Shown: positions 16,924-24,619 of the stretch, piece after piece
Position numbering within the stretch: position 1 is the stretch's first letter
Layout: every line of letters begins with the position of its first letter
Source of the DNA: an uncultured Woeseia sp.
GTDB taxonomy: Bacteria; Pseudomonadota; Gammaproteobacteria; Steroidobacterales; Woeseiaceae
NCBI GenBank assembly: GCA_937925605.1
Contig: CALALV010000135.1
Location: 1 to 29,910, forward strand
DNA: 29,910 nt
Direction of reading: 5' to 3'
Made by a program: the position numbers and the translations under genes
Notes under the pieces: generated by a model
Database searches by the model: none
What the model was told of the DNA's origin: nothing
The model's input: the letters and a program-made list of their open reading frames with translations, nothing else

Positions 16924-16996
16924 GGCTTTTTTCGTTACCGGAATTCTGCGGCTTCCTAGCCTGAGCGTGCTTGTCAATCACCCAGGAGATACAACA

Positions 16997-17650
16997 ATGA
17001 AAAAGACAGTTTTCGGCATTGCCGCCGTTTGCGTCCTGAGCATGGGGTCCGCGGCCGGATGGGCGTCGGACCACGTCTCGACGGCAACCCCGTTCTGGGT
17101 TTTCCCGGCCGACCCCCCTGCGGGGAATACCAAGGTCGTCCGATCGCCGCGGGGCATCGCTGCGAAGTTCAAGACGACGGGCCTGTCTCCCGGCCACGTC
17201 ATGACGCTGTGGGTCATGTTCTTCAACAACCCGGACGCTTGCGTTACGCCCGGCGCCTGCCAGCTCATTCCGGAAGACCTCTTCAACCCGGCGACGGGCT
17301 TCGACTTCCACTACGCCGGCGGCCGCATCGTCAACGGCAACAGGACGACGATTTCCGGGTTCCTGCAGGTCGGCGAACTGAGCACGTCGGGCGCGGCGGA
17401 GCTGGTGGCCATCGGCGGTTGGCCCGCGGAGTTCGTCACCCCGCTGACCAACCCGCTCGGCGCACAGGTGATCCTCGCCGTGCACAGCCACGGCCCGGCG
17501 CAGACGGGAGAGGCGCTGGCCGCGCAGCTGAGTTCGTACCTTGGGGGCTGTGTACTGCCGTTCCTGGGTGTCGGCGGATTCGCGACGAGTCCGAGTGATA
17601 TCCCGGCGAACACCGGGGAGTGCTCGACGATCCAGATCGCGTTTCACTGA
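16997..17650 (+). CDS. Small secreted protein of unknown function
   Basis: 217 residues from ATG at 16997 with AGGAGA 7 bases upstream; a frame-extended ATG-like start 10 codons earlier has no ribosome site. A Sec signal peptide is clear (MKKTVFGIAAVCVLSMGSAAGWAS, cleavage near 23). The mature part has four cysteines (C82, C88 and two near the C-terminus), which could form disulfides, and the motif TTGLSPGHVMTLWVMFFNNPDAC. This 'GL-PGH-x-TLW-x-x-FNNP-x-C' pattern recurs in secreted hypothetical proteins, but I know no function for it. It probably has a beta-sandwich fold. The gene is divergent from the CadC-like regulator and likely under its control. Confidence 0.78.
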   Translation: MKKTVFGIAAVCVLSMGSAAGWASDHVSTATPFWVFPADPPAGNTKVVRSPRGIAAKFKTTGLSPGHVMTLWVMFFNNPDACVTPGACQLIPEDLFNPATGFDFHYAGGRIVNGNRTTISGFLQVGELSTSGAAELVAIGGWPAEFVTPLTNPLGAQVILAVHSHGPAQTGEALAAQLSSYLGGCVLPFLGVGGFATSPSDIPANTGECSTIQIAFH

Positions 17651-17679
17651 TCGGGGAACTTCGTTTTTCTAAAAGGTAC

Positions 17680-17705
17680 GGCGGGCGCCAGGGATGGTGC
17701 CCGCC
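17680..17705 (+). terminator. Hairpin 29 bases after the secreted-protein stop
   Basis: GGCGGGCGCC and GGTGCCCGCC form a 10-bp stem (one G-U pair) with a 6-base loop. No T-tract follows, so it may only stabilise the 3' end or pause polymerase. Confidence 0.35.
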
Positions 17706-17722
17706 CGATGACAAGGGGTTGG

Positions 17723-17777
17723 GGGTGGGCGCTGGCGACAACTATAGGGGTTCAGGGTGGGCGCAATCGACAGCTAT
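17723..17777 (+). repeat. Two 23-base imperfect direct repeats, 32-base period
   Basis: Copies at 17723-17745 and 17755-17777 share GGGTGGGCGC, then CGACA and CTAT, differing at 4 of 23 positions. The start-to-start distance is 32 bases, about three helical turns. Confidence 0.55.
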
Positions 17778-17836
17778 TTTGCCAAACGCCCGCCTTGGGC
17801 CCTCGAAATGCAGGTCTCGGTTGACAGACTTTCAGG

Positions 17837-17869
17837 CAGGGCCGGGTGGAATCCGGCCCTGACTTTTTT
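17837..17869 (+). terminator. Strong rho-independent terminator
   Basis: CAGGGCCGG (17837-17845) pairs with CCGGCCCTG (17853-17861) around a 7-base loop, then AC and TTTTTT (17864-17869). This is the best intrinsic terminator in the window. It lies 187 bases after the stop of the secreted-protein gene, so it ends either a long 3' UTR or a small RNA from the gap. Confidence 0.82.
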
Positions 17870-17916
17870 GAAACGGACACGATGTTAACAACGTGTACGG
17901 AACAGGGTGTAAATCT

Positions 17917-17966
17917 TGTGGCCGGAACGGACCATCGAACTACCGACACGCTGATTCTTAGTCCCC
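17917..17966 (-). pseudogene. Decayed 3' part of tRNA-Phe
   Basis: Bases 17934-17966 match the 3' part of the intact tRNA-Phe(GAA) at 18789-18864 at 28 of 33 positions in the same orientation. The match runs from the anticodon stem through the variable loop (GTGTC intact) and T-arm (TTCGA intact). The acceptor end is still visible as a diverged GGCCACA. The 5' half is absent and the T-stem carries an insertion, so it is not a functional tRNA. The stop codon of yceH lies inside the remnant. Confidence 0.7.
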
Positions 17967-18632
17967 AGGCCCCGTCGACAGCATCGCCAGCTGCTCTTTG
18001 AGTTCCGCCACTTCAAGCTCGAGACGCTCTACGCGCCTGGCCAGGTCGGCGACGCCACCCGAACTCGATGCCGCAGCCGGGCGCGATGCTTCGGCGGCCG
18101 CCGCGTGAGCGTCAACGTCCACCGGACCGCCGAACAGGTGCATGTATTCCGAGTCCCGGCGACCGGGCGTGCGCGGTAGCTTGACGAGGAGTGGCTCCGG
18201 CTCCCGCTCGATCAGGCCATTCAGAGCAGCAGCCACCTCGGCATTGTCCGCAAACGTGTGCAAGCGCCCGCTTCGGGAGCGCAGTTCGCCGGGCGTTTGC
18301 GCGCCTCGCAACAGCAACAGGCATACGATTGCGAGTTCGGCGTCGTCCAGCTGCAGGCTGCTGTAGCGGGTATTGCAGAAGGTTTGCCGGTACTTGGCCG
18401 TGCCACTCTTGAAGTTTTCTTCCGCGCGGACGAGGTGCCTGCCCTCGAGCACGCGCAGCGTGTGCTGAACCTCGCCCTGCTGCAACGACATCACCGGGTC
18501 TCGCGACGACTTCTGGTTACAGGCGTTGGTCAGCGCATTCAGCGTCAGCGGATACTGATCCGGAGTGACGATCGACTTTTCGATCAGGCAACCGATCACG
18601 CGCGCTTCTTTATCGTCCAGAACTGCCAGCAC
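17958..18632 (-). CDS. yceH: YceH family protein (DUF480/UPF0502)
   Basis: 224 residues from GTG at 18632, with a G-run ribosome-site-like stretch 6 bases upstream. It follows E. coli YceH along its length: LDDKEARVIGCLIEKSIVTPDQYPLT, ALTNACNQKSSRDPVM, GEVQHTLRVLEGRHLV, LLLRGAQTPGELRSRSGRL and RDSEYMHLFGG, then a coiled-coil-like end (VADLARRVERLELEVAELKEQL) finishing in GD as in the family. The two halves are predicted tandem winged-helix domains. The function is not established; a regulatory or nucleic-acid role is often assumed. The gene is complete although its stop lies inside the tRNA remnant. It sits 156 bases downstream of tRNA-Phe on the same strand. Confidence 0.93.
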   Translation of the reverse strand: MLAVLDDKEARVIGCLIEKSIVTPDQYPLTLNALTNACNQKSSRDPVMSLQQGEVQHTLRVLEGRHLVRAEENFKSGTAKYRQTFCNTRYSSLQLDDAELAIVCLLLLRGAQTPGELRSRSGRLHTFADNAEVAAALNGLIEREPEPLLVKLPRTPGRRDSEYMHLFGGPVDVDAHAAAAEASRPAAASSSGGVADLARRVERLELEVAELKEQLAMLSTGPGD

Positions 18633-18788
18633 AGCTGCCCCCCCGGGTTGAAGTCGGATTGTAGCGACTTGTCAGGGTCACCGCGTCGGTTTGCGGCTGG
18701 GCAGGGGACGCCGCTGTCGTCAAAGGCAACGTGGCCGCCGGCGCTGCGCACGTGCGAAGATCGTGATGCCCTGTTCACTCATGTGGAA

Positions 18789-18864
<76 letters not shown>

Positions 18865-18958
18865 GCGCTTGATGTCCGGTCCCGACGGCCGTGGGAGGCG
18901 GCCTGGCGCCGCGCCGTCGGGGCGCCCGCGGACCGCGGCGGCCCCGGGCGAGCGGGGT

Positions 18959-18987
18959 ATTAGACCGAGGCCGGCCGCCCGCGTCAA
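18959..18987 (-). promoter_or_regulatory. Sigma70 promoter of tRNA-Phe
   Basis: On the minus strand, TTGACG (-35, 5/6) is followed after 17 bases by TCTAAT (-10, 5/6). It would start transcription about 90 bases upstream of the mature tRNA 5' end, leaving a GC-rich leader for processing. Confidence 0.65.
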
Positions 18988-19048
18988 GGCACCCTCCCGC
19001 GGGCCGCGGCCCGGCCCTGCCGGGGCCTGCAAACCAAAGGCCCGCGAC

Positions 19049-20401
19049 GTGCATCCAAGTGAAAAAGCCGCAGCGGTGCCGCCCGTGCTCGCCTATTACC
19101 TGAAGCTCGCGCTGAAAAGCATGCGCCGGAATCCCGTCATGACCGGCCTCATGGTCGCGGCCGTCGCGGTCGGGATCGGCATCAGCATGACCACGCTCAC
19201 GGTCCACCACGTCATGAGCGGCAACCCGATCCCGGCCAAGAGCGAGCGCCTGTTCGCCGTCACGCTGGACAGCTGGAGCCCGCTCCGCCCGTTCGACGAC
19301 GACCGCCCCGAGCGCGCCCCGCACCAACTCACGCACCGCGACGCGGAAGCCCTGCTGCGGCTCGGCCAGGGCGTCCGGCAGACGGCCATGTTCGAGTCCA
19401 GCCTGGTCATCGAACCGCTCGGCGACACCGAGCTGCCCTTCGAGGTCACGAGTCGGGTCACGGCCGGCGACTTCTTCGCGATGTTCGACGTGCCCTTCCT
19501 GTACGGCGGCGGCTGGGACCGCGAGGCCGACCGGAACGCCGAGCCGGTCGTCGTCCTGACCCGCGCGCTGAACGAGCGACTGTTCGGCGGCGCCGACTCC
19601 ACCGGCGAGCGCCTCTCGATGCAGGGCCGGCAGTTCACCGTCGTCGGCGTCATCGACGACTGGGAGCCGACGCCGCGCTACTACGACCCGATCAACGGCG
19701 CGTTCCAGGAGGTCAGGGATACCTTCATACCGTTCAGCCTCACCCGCCCGCTGGAACTGAACTCGATCGGCAGCGACTGGGGCTGGAAGGCGCAGGACAT
19801 CAACTCCTTCGACGACTGGCTCAACTCCGAGTCCGTGTGGATCCAGTACTTCGTCGAGCTCGCCTCCCCGCGCGACCGCGGCAGCTACGTCGCCCACCTC
19901 GACGCCTACGTCGAGGAACAGAAACTCGCCGGCCGCTTCGAGCGGCCGATGAACAACAACGTCTACGACGTGATGGAGTGGATGGCCTACCACGAGGTCG
20001 TCGACAACGATGCGCGCGTCCTGGTCGGGCTGTCCTTCCTTTTTCTACTGGTCTGCGTGCTCAGCACGGTCGCGCTGCTGATCACGAAGTTCATGGGCCG
20101 GCGCGGTGAGGTCAGCGTGCGCCGCGCGCTCGGCGCGAGCCGCGGCGCGATCTTCCGCCAGCAGCTGGTCGAGGTCGCCGCCATCGGCTTCACCGGCGGC
20201 CTGTTCGGCCTTTCGTTCGCCTGGGCCGGCCTGCGCGGCATCGACTACCTCTACGACACGCCCGACGGCCTCGTGCGCATGGACTGGGTCATGGTCGCCA
20301 CGGCCATCGCCATCTCGATCGCGAGCGGCATACTCGCCGGCCTCTACCCCGCCTGGCGCGTCTGCCAGGTGCAGCCGGCCGCGCAGCTCAAGGCACAGTA
20401 G
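19049..20401 (+). CDS. ABC transporter permease, MacB/FtsX type (first of pair)
   Basis: 450 residues if started at GTG 19049, which has AAAGG 8 bases upstream. GTG at 19076 or 19085 gives the more usual family start (LAYYLKLALKSMRRNP), so the start is uncertain. The first membrane helix (VMTGLMVAAVAVGIGISMTTLTV) is followed by a large periplasmic MacB-like domain. Three C-terminal helices form the FtsX domain, with RRGEVSVRRALGASRGAIFRQQLVE as the cytoplasmic coupling segment. MacB-type permeases drive mechanotransmission for export or lipoprotein/peptide handling rather than classic import, and need an ATPase. None is encoded in the fusion or nearby. The stop TAG is part of the next gene's ribosome site. 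Confidence 0.9.
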   Translation: MHPSEKAAAVPPVLAYYLKLALKSMRRNPVMTGLMVAAVAVGIGISMTTLTVHHVMSGNPIPAKSERLFAVTLDSWSPLRPFDDDRPERAPHQLTHRDAEALLRLGQGVRQTAMFESSLVIEPLGDTELPFEVTSRVTAGDFFAMFDVPFLYGGGWDREADRNAEPVVVLTRALNERLFGGADSTGERLSMQGRQFTVVGVIDDWEPTPRYYDPINGAFQEVRDTFIPFSLTRPLELNSIGSDWGWKAQDINSFDDWLNSESVWIQYFVELASPRDRGSYVAHLDAYVEEQKLAGRFERPMNNNVYDVMEWMAYHEVVDNDARVLVGLSFLFLLVCVLSTVALLITKFMGRRGEVSVRRALGASRGAIFRQQLVEVAAIGFTGGLFGLSFAWAGLRGIDYLYDTPDGLVRMDWVMVATAIAISIASGILAGLYPAWRVCQVQPAAQLKAQ

Positions 20402-20411
20402 GAGAACACCG

Positions 20412-21617
20412 ATGGGCTTCCGACCGATGCTGTCCGCACTGCTGCGCAACAAGACCGGGCCGCTGGTCGTCATGCTGCAGATCGCGGTCACGCTCGCGAT
20501 CGTCGTCAACGCGCTCTACATCGTCGCGCAGCGCATCGAGAAAATGAACCGCCCGACCGGCATGGACGTCGACAACGTCGTCGTCATCTACGTGCGCGGC
20601 TTCGGCGCGGATTTCGACGCCGAGGACAGCGTCCGCCGCGACATCGACCTGTTGAAGTCCATCCCCGGCGTCGTCGCGGCGACGGTCTCGAATCACGTGC
20701 CGCTGTCCGGCTCCGGCTCCGGCACCGGCCTGCGCACGGTGCCCGACGAGACCATCGAATCCGTCGGCACCGCCCGCTACCAGTGGAGCGAGGACGGCCT
20801 CGCCGCGCTCGGCATCGAGCTCGCGCGCGGCCGCAACTTCCTGCCGTCCGAGGTGCAGTACGTCAGGCCGGGCTTCAACCTCGCCGCGCCCTCCGTGCTG
20901 GTCACGCAGGATCTCGCCACCGAGCTGTTCGGCGACGAGGATGCGCTCGGCAAGACCGTCTACTGGGGCAGCATGGAAGGCTCGACCATCGTCGGCATCA
21001 TCTCGCACATGCACGGCTCCTGGGTGAACTGGGACAAGCTCGGCAACGTCGTCGTCCAGCCCGGCAAGCCGCTGTACGAGACCAACAAGTACCTGGTGCG
21101 GGTCGAGCCCAACATGCGCGACCGGCTGATGCCCGTCATCGAGCAGCAACTCGGCGAGTCCAACCGCCAGCGCGTCGTCAAGAGCGTGCGCTCGCTCGAG
21201 GAGATGGCCGCCGCCTCCTACCGGCGCGACCGCGGCATGGCGGTCATCCTGACGCTGGTCGTGACGCTGCTGGTCGGCCTGCTGATGCTGGTCATCGCCG
21301 GGCTCTCCTCGTTCCACGTCACGCAGCGCCGCCGGCAGATCGGCACCCGCCGCGCGCTCGGCGCGACGCGCGGGCACATCATCCGCCAGTTCGCGCTCGA
21401 GAACTGGATCATCGCGGTCGCGGGCACCGCGCTCGGCGCCGTGCTCACTGTCGCCGTGGCCTACTGGCTGGAGACCTCGTTCTCGCTGCCGCGCCTCGAC
21501 TGGCGCTACCTGCCCGCCGGCATCGCCGTCGCCTGGGCCGTCTCGCTGCTCGCCGTCATCGAGCCGGCACGACGCGCCGCGGCCGTGCCGCCGGCGATCG
21601 CGACGCGCAGCGTCTGA
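20412..21617 (+). CDS. ABC transporter permease, MacB/FtsX type (second of pair)
   Basis: 401 residues from ATG at 20412, with TAGGAG starting at the previous stop codon, so the two permeases are co-translated. It has the same plan as its neighbour: an N-terminal helix (PLVVMLQIAVTLAIVVNALYIVA), a periplasmic domain (about 45-270), then three helices with RRRQIGTRRALGATRGHIIRQFALE between them, and RRAAAVPPAIATR at the end. The two differ enough to suggest a heterodimer. Usual partners are a MacB-like ATPase and a HlyD-type adaptor, which are missing here. A terminator candidate follows. Confidence 0.9.
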   Translation: MGFRPMLSALLRNKTGPLVVMLQIAVTLAIVVNALYIVAQRIEKMNRPTGMDVDNVVVIYVRGFGADFDAEDSVRRDIDLLKSIPGVVAATVSNHVPLSGSGSGTGLRTVPDETIESVGTARYQWSEDGLAALGIELARGRNFLPSEVQYVRPGFNLAAPSVLVTQDLATELFGDEDALGKTVYWGSMEGSTIVGIISHMHGSWVNWDKLGNVVVQPGKPLYETNKYLVRVEPNMRDRLMPVIEQQLGESNRQRVVKSVRSLEEMAAASYRRDRGMAVILTLVVTLLVGLLMLVIAGLSSFHVTQRRRQIGTRRALGATRGHIIRQFALENWIIAVAGTALGAVLTVAVAYWLETSFSLPRLDWRYLPAGIAVAWAVSLLAVIEPARRAAAVPPAIATRSV

Positions 21618-21652
21618 CCGAAGCCCGCGGCGCACTTTACAGAATCGCGTCC

Positions 21653-21679
21653 GGCCGCAGCCCCGGCCTGCAATTTTTT
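21653..21679 (+). terminator. Terminator after the permease pair
   Basis: GGCCG (21653-21657) and CGGCC (21664-21668) make a 5-bp stem, followed after 5 bases by TTTTTT (21674-21679). The stem is short and the T-run slightly distant, so the call is moderate. Confidence 0.45.
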
Positions 21680-21749
21680 CGGATCGCCCGCCGACGCCGC
21701 TCATCCTCAAGCGCAGGGCCGCGGTGCCGCAGCGTCCCGGCCGCGGTCT

Positions 21750-21758
21750 TGCTACTAT
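21750..21758 (+). promoter_or_regulatory. Extended -10 promoter candidate of the TolB/TPR gene
   Basis: TGC-TACTAT is a full extended -10 (TGn plus 5/6 of TATAAT) 36 bases before the TTG start at 21795. No good -35 is seen. Confidence 0.42.
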
Positions 21759-21794
21759 CCCGCCTCGATAACAGGGCGCGGGCAGGACCAGGGT

Positions 21795-23957
21795 TTGAGC
21801 CTTTTCAAAGAGCTGAAGCGACGCAACGTATTCCGCGTCGGCATAACCTATGCGGCGGCCGGCTGGGTGTTGCTGCAGGTGCTCGACGTCGTCGCGCCGT
21901 TGTTCGAGCTGCCGGACTGGGTAGCGCGGCTCGTCTTCGTCCTGCTCGCCATCGGCCTCGTGCCGACGCTCCTGTTCGCCTGGGCCTTCGAGATCACGCC
22001 CGAGGGCATCAAGCGCGAGCACGAGGTGGACCGCAGCGAGTCGGCCACCCACCACACCGCGAAGCGGCTCGACCAGGTCACGATCGGTCTGCTCGTGCTC
22101 GTCGTCGCTATCGTCATCCTCGACCGCAGCATGGGCCCCGGCGACCGCGCGCCGGCCGGTGCCGACGTATCCGACAAGTCGATCGCCGTGCTGGCGTTCG
22201 AGGACCTCTCGCAGGAGGGTGACCAGGCCTGGTTCGCCGAGGGCCTGTCGGAGGAACTCCTGAACCTGCTCGCGCAGGTGCCGGACCTGCAGGTGGCCGG
22301 GCGCACTTCGTCGTTCGCGTTCAAGGGCCAGCAGCGCGACCTGCGCGAGATCGGTGAGATCCTGAACGTCGCGCACGTCCTCGAGGGCTCGGTGCGCAAG
22401 GCCGGCAACCGCATCCGGGTCACGGCCCAGCTCGTCAACACCGCGGACGGCTATCACCTGTTCTCGCAGACCTACGACGACGAGCTGTCGGACATTTTCG
22501 GCGTGCAGGACGACATCGCCCGGCAGATCACGGATGCACTGAAAGCGCAGCTGATCGGCGAGCACGCGCTCGACGAGACCGCCGTAACCGACCCGCGCAC
22601 CTACGAGCTGTACCTCGAGGCGCGGCAGAAACTGCACACGCGCAACGGCGAGGAGATGGCGCAAGCCTCGGAGCTGCTCGACGCGGCTCTGATCATCGAC
22701 CCCGACTACGCGCCGGCGCTGGCGCAGAAGGCGCTCGCGATCGCGTTGCTGTCCGACGGGCCAGGCTTTTACGGCGACGTGCCGCAGGACCTCGCGTTCC
22801 CGGAAGCGAGAAAGTTGCTCGACAAGGCACTGAGCATCGACCCGGAGCTCGCCGAAGCCCACGCGATCCTCGGCATTATCCACCCGGCCTCCGAGGGGCC
22901 GGAACCCGCGATCGCACACCTGCGGCGTGCCGTCGCGATCAATCCAAACCTCGACAACGCCAATCTGTGGCTGGCGGCACAACTCGGCGACTCTGGCCGC
23001 GACGAGGAGGAAGTTCAGCTGCTGGAAAAAGTCCTGGCGCGTGATCCGCTGTTTACCCCTGCCTTCACCAACCTGGTCTACGTGTACACCGACCGGCGGC
23101 AGTTCGACCGCGGGTCCGCTTTGATCGACCGCTTCGAACGCGCCGGCGGCAGCCCGTCGATGGTCGCGGCGACGCGCGCAAACCAGGCGGTCGCGCTGGG
23201 CCGCTATGCCGACGCTACAAGGCTCTACGAGAGAAGCCTGGAGCTGCAGCCTGCCAACCCGAACGTCCGCAATGCCTACGGCAGCGTGCTGCGCTCTCTC
23301 GGCAACTACGAGGCGATGCGCGACCTCGGCATGGCGCACCTCGTGGCCTACTACGAGCTGTACACGACGGGCAGCTACGACCCGGAACCGGTGGAGAACA
23401 CTTATCCTCCCGGCGCACATCCGAATTTCTTCGCCGCGCATTCGCACCTGTACGCGCTGACGCGGAACTTCCGCAAGACGATCGACGTCGTCGAAACCGA
23501 CTACGGCGGCCTCGACGAACTGCTGTCCACGCATCCGCAGACGGGCAGCGAGGGCCTGTCCTTCATGCCCTTCCTCGCGCTGGCCTACCGCGAGCTCGGC
23601 CACGAGCCCGAGTTCGAGCAGACCATGGCGGCCATCCGCAAGGCGCTGGACGCGCAGCAGCAGCGCCCGGTCAACAAGAGAAACGTCTGGTTCGGCGAAG
23701 CGAGCTTCGCCGCGCTGCGCGGCGACGTCGCCACGATGCAGGCAGCTTGTCAGACAATCGTCGACCTGGGCGACGTTGACGCCGAGACTGCTCTAGCTCC
23801 CGCCACGCCCCCGTATGCGAACGAGCCAGCCCTGCAGCCCTGCTTCGACACGCTGCGCGCGCGCGCACAGGCGGCCCGCGCCGAGCTCGGCTGGCCGCCC
23901 TACGAACCGATGATCCTGGACGGCCTGCAGGACGCGTCGCCGCGGGGAGCGCGGTGA
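21795..23957 (+). CDS. Membrane TolB-like/TPR protein
   Basis: 720 residues from TTG at 21795, preceded by AGGACCAGGG. The start MSLFKELKRRNVFRVGI is a recognisable family opening. Two or three membrane helices follow (about 15-37, 43-66 and 95-110). Next comes a TolB-like nucleotide-cyclase-associated domain (about 128-260: SIAVLAFEDLSQEGDQ, FAEGLSEELLNLLAQV, VAHVLEGSVRKAGNRIRVTAQLV). The rest, to about 700, is tetratricopeptide repeats with an acidic surface. Related proteins are widespread in Woeseia-like and Xanthomonadales bacteria and are presumed protein-protein scaffolds or sensors; no activity is established. It is a second paralogue of the outer half of the regulator at 14616-16805 but has no DNA-binding domain. 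Confidence 0.88.
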   Translation: MSLFKELKRRNVFRVGITYAAAGWVLLQVLDVVAPLFELPDWVARLVFVLLAIGLVPTLLFAWAFEITPEGIKREHEVDRSESATHHTAKRLDQVTIGLLVLVVAIVILDRSMGPGDRAPAGADVSDKSIAVLAFEDLSQEGDQAWFAEGLSEELLNLLAQVPDLQVAGRTSSFAFKGQQRDLREIGEILNVAHVLEGSVRKAGNRIRVTAQLVNTADGYHLFSQTYDDELSDIFGVQDDIARQITDALKAQLIGEHALDETAVTDPRTYELYLEARQKLHTRNGEEMAQASELLDAALIIDPDYAPALAQKALAIALLSDGPGFYGDVPQDLAFPEARKLLDKALSIDPELAEAHAILGIIHPASEGPEPAIAHLRRAVAINPNLDNANLWLAAQLGDSGRDEEEVQLLEKVLARDPLFTPAFTNLVYVYTDRRQFDRGSALIDRFERAGGSPSMVAATRANQAVALGRYADATRLYERSLELQPANPNVRNAYGSVLRSLGNYEAMRDLGMAHLVAYYELYTTGSYDPEPVENTYPPGAHPNFFAAHSHLYALTRNFRKTIDVVETDYGGLDELLSTHPQTGSEGLSFMPFLALAYRELGHEPEFEQTMAAIRKALDAQQQRPVNKRNVWFGEASFAALRGDVATMQAACQTIVDLGDVDAETALAPATPPYANEPALQPCFDTLRARAQAARAELGWPPYEPMILDGLQDASPRGAR

Positions 23958-24035
23958 GAATGCCTGCGGGCAACGCCGCGCCCCGGAGCACGCTGACGGT
24001 GACTGCTTCGAATACCGTCGCTCGCCCGGGCAGTG

Positions 24036-24052
24036 CGGCGGCCGTGCCGCCG
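24036..24052. terminator. Hairpin between convergent genes
   Basis: CGGCGGC-CGT-GCCGCCG is a perfect 7-bp stem with a 3-base loop, midway between the TolB/TPR gene and the convergent GNAT gene. It has no T-tract. Confidence 0.35.
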
Positions 24053-24103
24053 TCGCTCATTCCCCGCGGCAGCTAAGCCCCGCCGCCCTGCGAGCGTCAG
24101 CGC

Positions 24104-24619
24104 TCAGCCCAGCGCCCGGGCGTAGATGATCTTCGCGTCGCCGGGCGCGTAGAAGTCCGGCAGCTCCGCCGCTTTTGCATACCCGCTCCGCTCGTAGAAG
24201 CGCCGGGTCGGCGCGTACTGCGCCCGGCCGGAGGTGTCGACGTACATCGTCGTCGCCCCGGCTGCCCGCGCGCGCCGCTCGGACTCGCGCAGCAGCTCCC
24301 GGCCGAGGCCCGAGCCCTGCCGCCCCGGCGCAACGGCGATCCAGTAAAGGTCGTAGCTCGACCGGGTCGCCGGGATCGGGCCGTAGCAGGTATAGCCCGT
24401 AAGCTCGCCCTCGTGCCCGGCATCGTCGGCGAACAGGAACTCGTAGCCGCTCGCGCTGCCGCGCGCCAGCGCCTCGTCGACGAGTTCCACCGCGACGTCG
24501 ATTTCCGCCGCCGAGAAGAAGCCGGTCGCGGCGACCAGCCGGCGCACCGCGGCGGCGTCTCCGGGGCGCAGTTCGCAGCGGTACCGCGCAGGGCTGCCGT
24601 TACTTGCCGCGGGCAGCAT
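24104..24619 (-). CDS. GNAT N-acetyltransferase, last gene of the kamA operon
   Basis: 171 residues from ATG, with GGGAG 7 bases upstream; the start lies inside the end of the deacetylase gene (20-base overlap). The GNAT fold is plain: DLYWIAVAPGRQGSGLGRELL holds the acetyl-CoA loop (RQGSGLG), and MYVDTSGRAQYAPTRRFYERSGY is the C-terminal strand and helix. GNAT enzymes move an acetyl group from acetyl-CoA to an amine. In the operon context the acceptor could be a beta-lysine or a ligated product, by analogy with the beta-lysine acetyltransferase AblB that works with KamA; it is not obviously AblB itself. The assignment to GNAT is firm, the acceptor an inference. Confidence 0.9.
   Translation of the reverse strand: MLPAASNGSPARYRCELRPGDAAAVRRLVAATGFFSAAEIDVAVELVDEALARGSASGYEFLFADDAGHEGELTGYTCYGPIPATRSSYDLYWIAVAPGRQGSGLGRELLRESERRARAAGATTMYVDTSGRAQYAPTRRFYERSGYAKAAELPDFYAPGDAKIIYARALG

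Larger units (their letters stand above)
17651..17957. other. 307-base gap without a convincing gene
   Basis: No ORF here has a ribosome site or recognisable product. It holds a GC hairpin (17680-17705), two 23-base direct repeats (17723-17745 and 17755-17777), a strong intrinsic terminator (17837-17869) and, at its right edge, most of a tRNA-Phe 3' remnant (17917-17966). Base composition is more mixed than in neighbouring genes. Confidence 0.7.

Noticed and set aside
17620..17862. 80-codon plus-strand frame in the gap after the secreted-protein gene
   Set aside because: It begins inside the previous gene, has no ribosome site, and ends inside the terminator stem.
20388..23603. Minus-strand open frame of over 1000 codons
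   Set aside because: It lies antisense to the second permease and the TolB/TPR gene, is Arg/Val/His-rich noise, and has no ribosome site or family motif. Long antisense frames are expected at this GC content.
24104..24619. Beta-lysine acetyltransferase AblB
   Set aside because: It is a GNAT in a kamA operon, but it is shorter than AblB and no specific AblB feature could be recognised, so only the general class is called.
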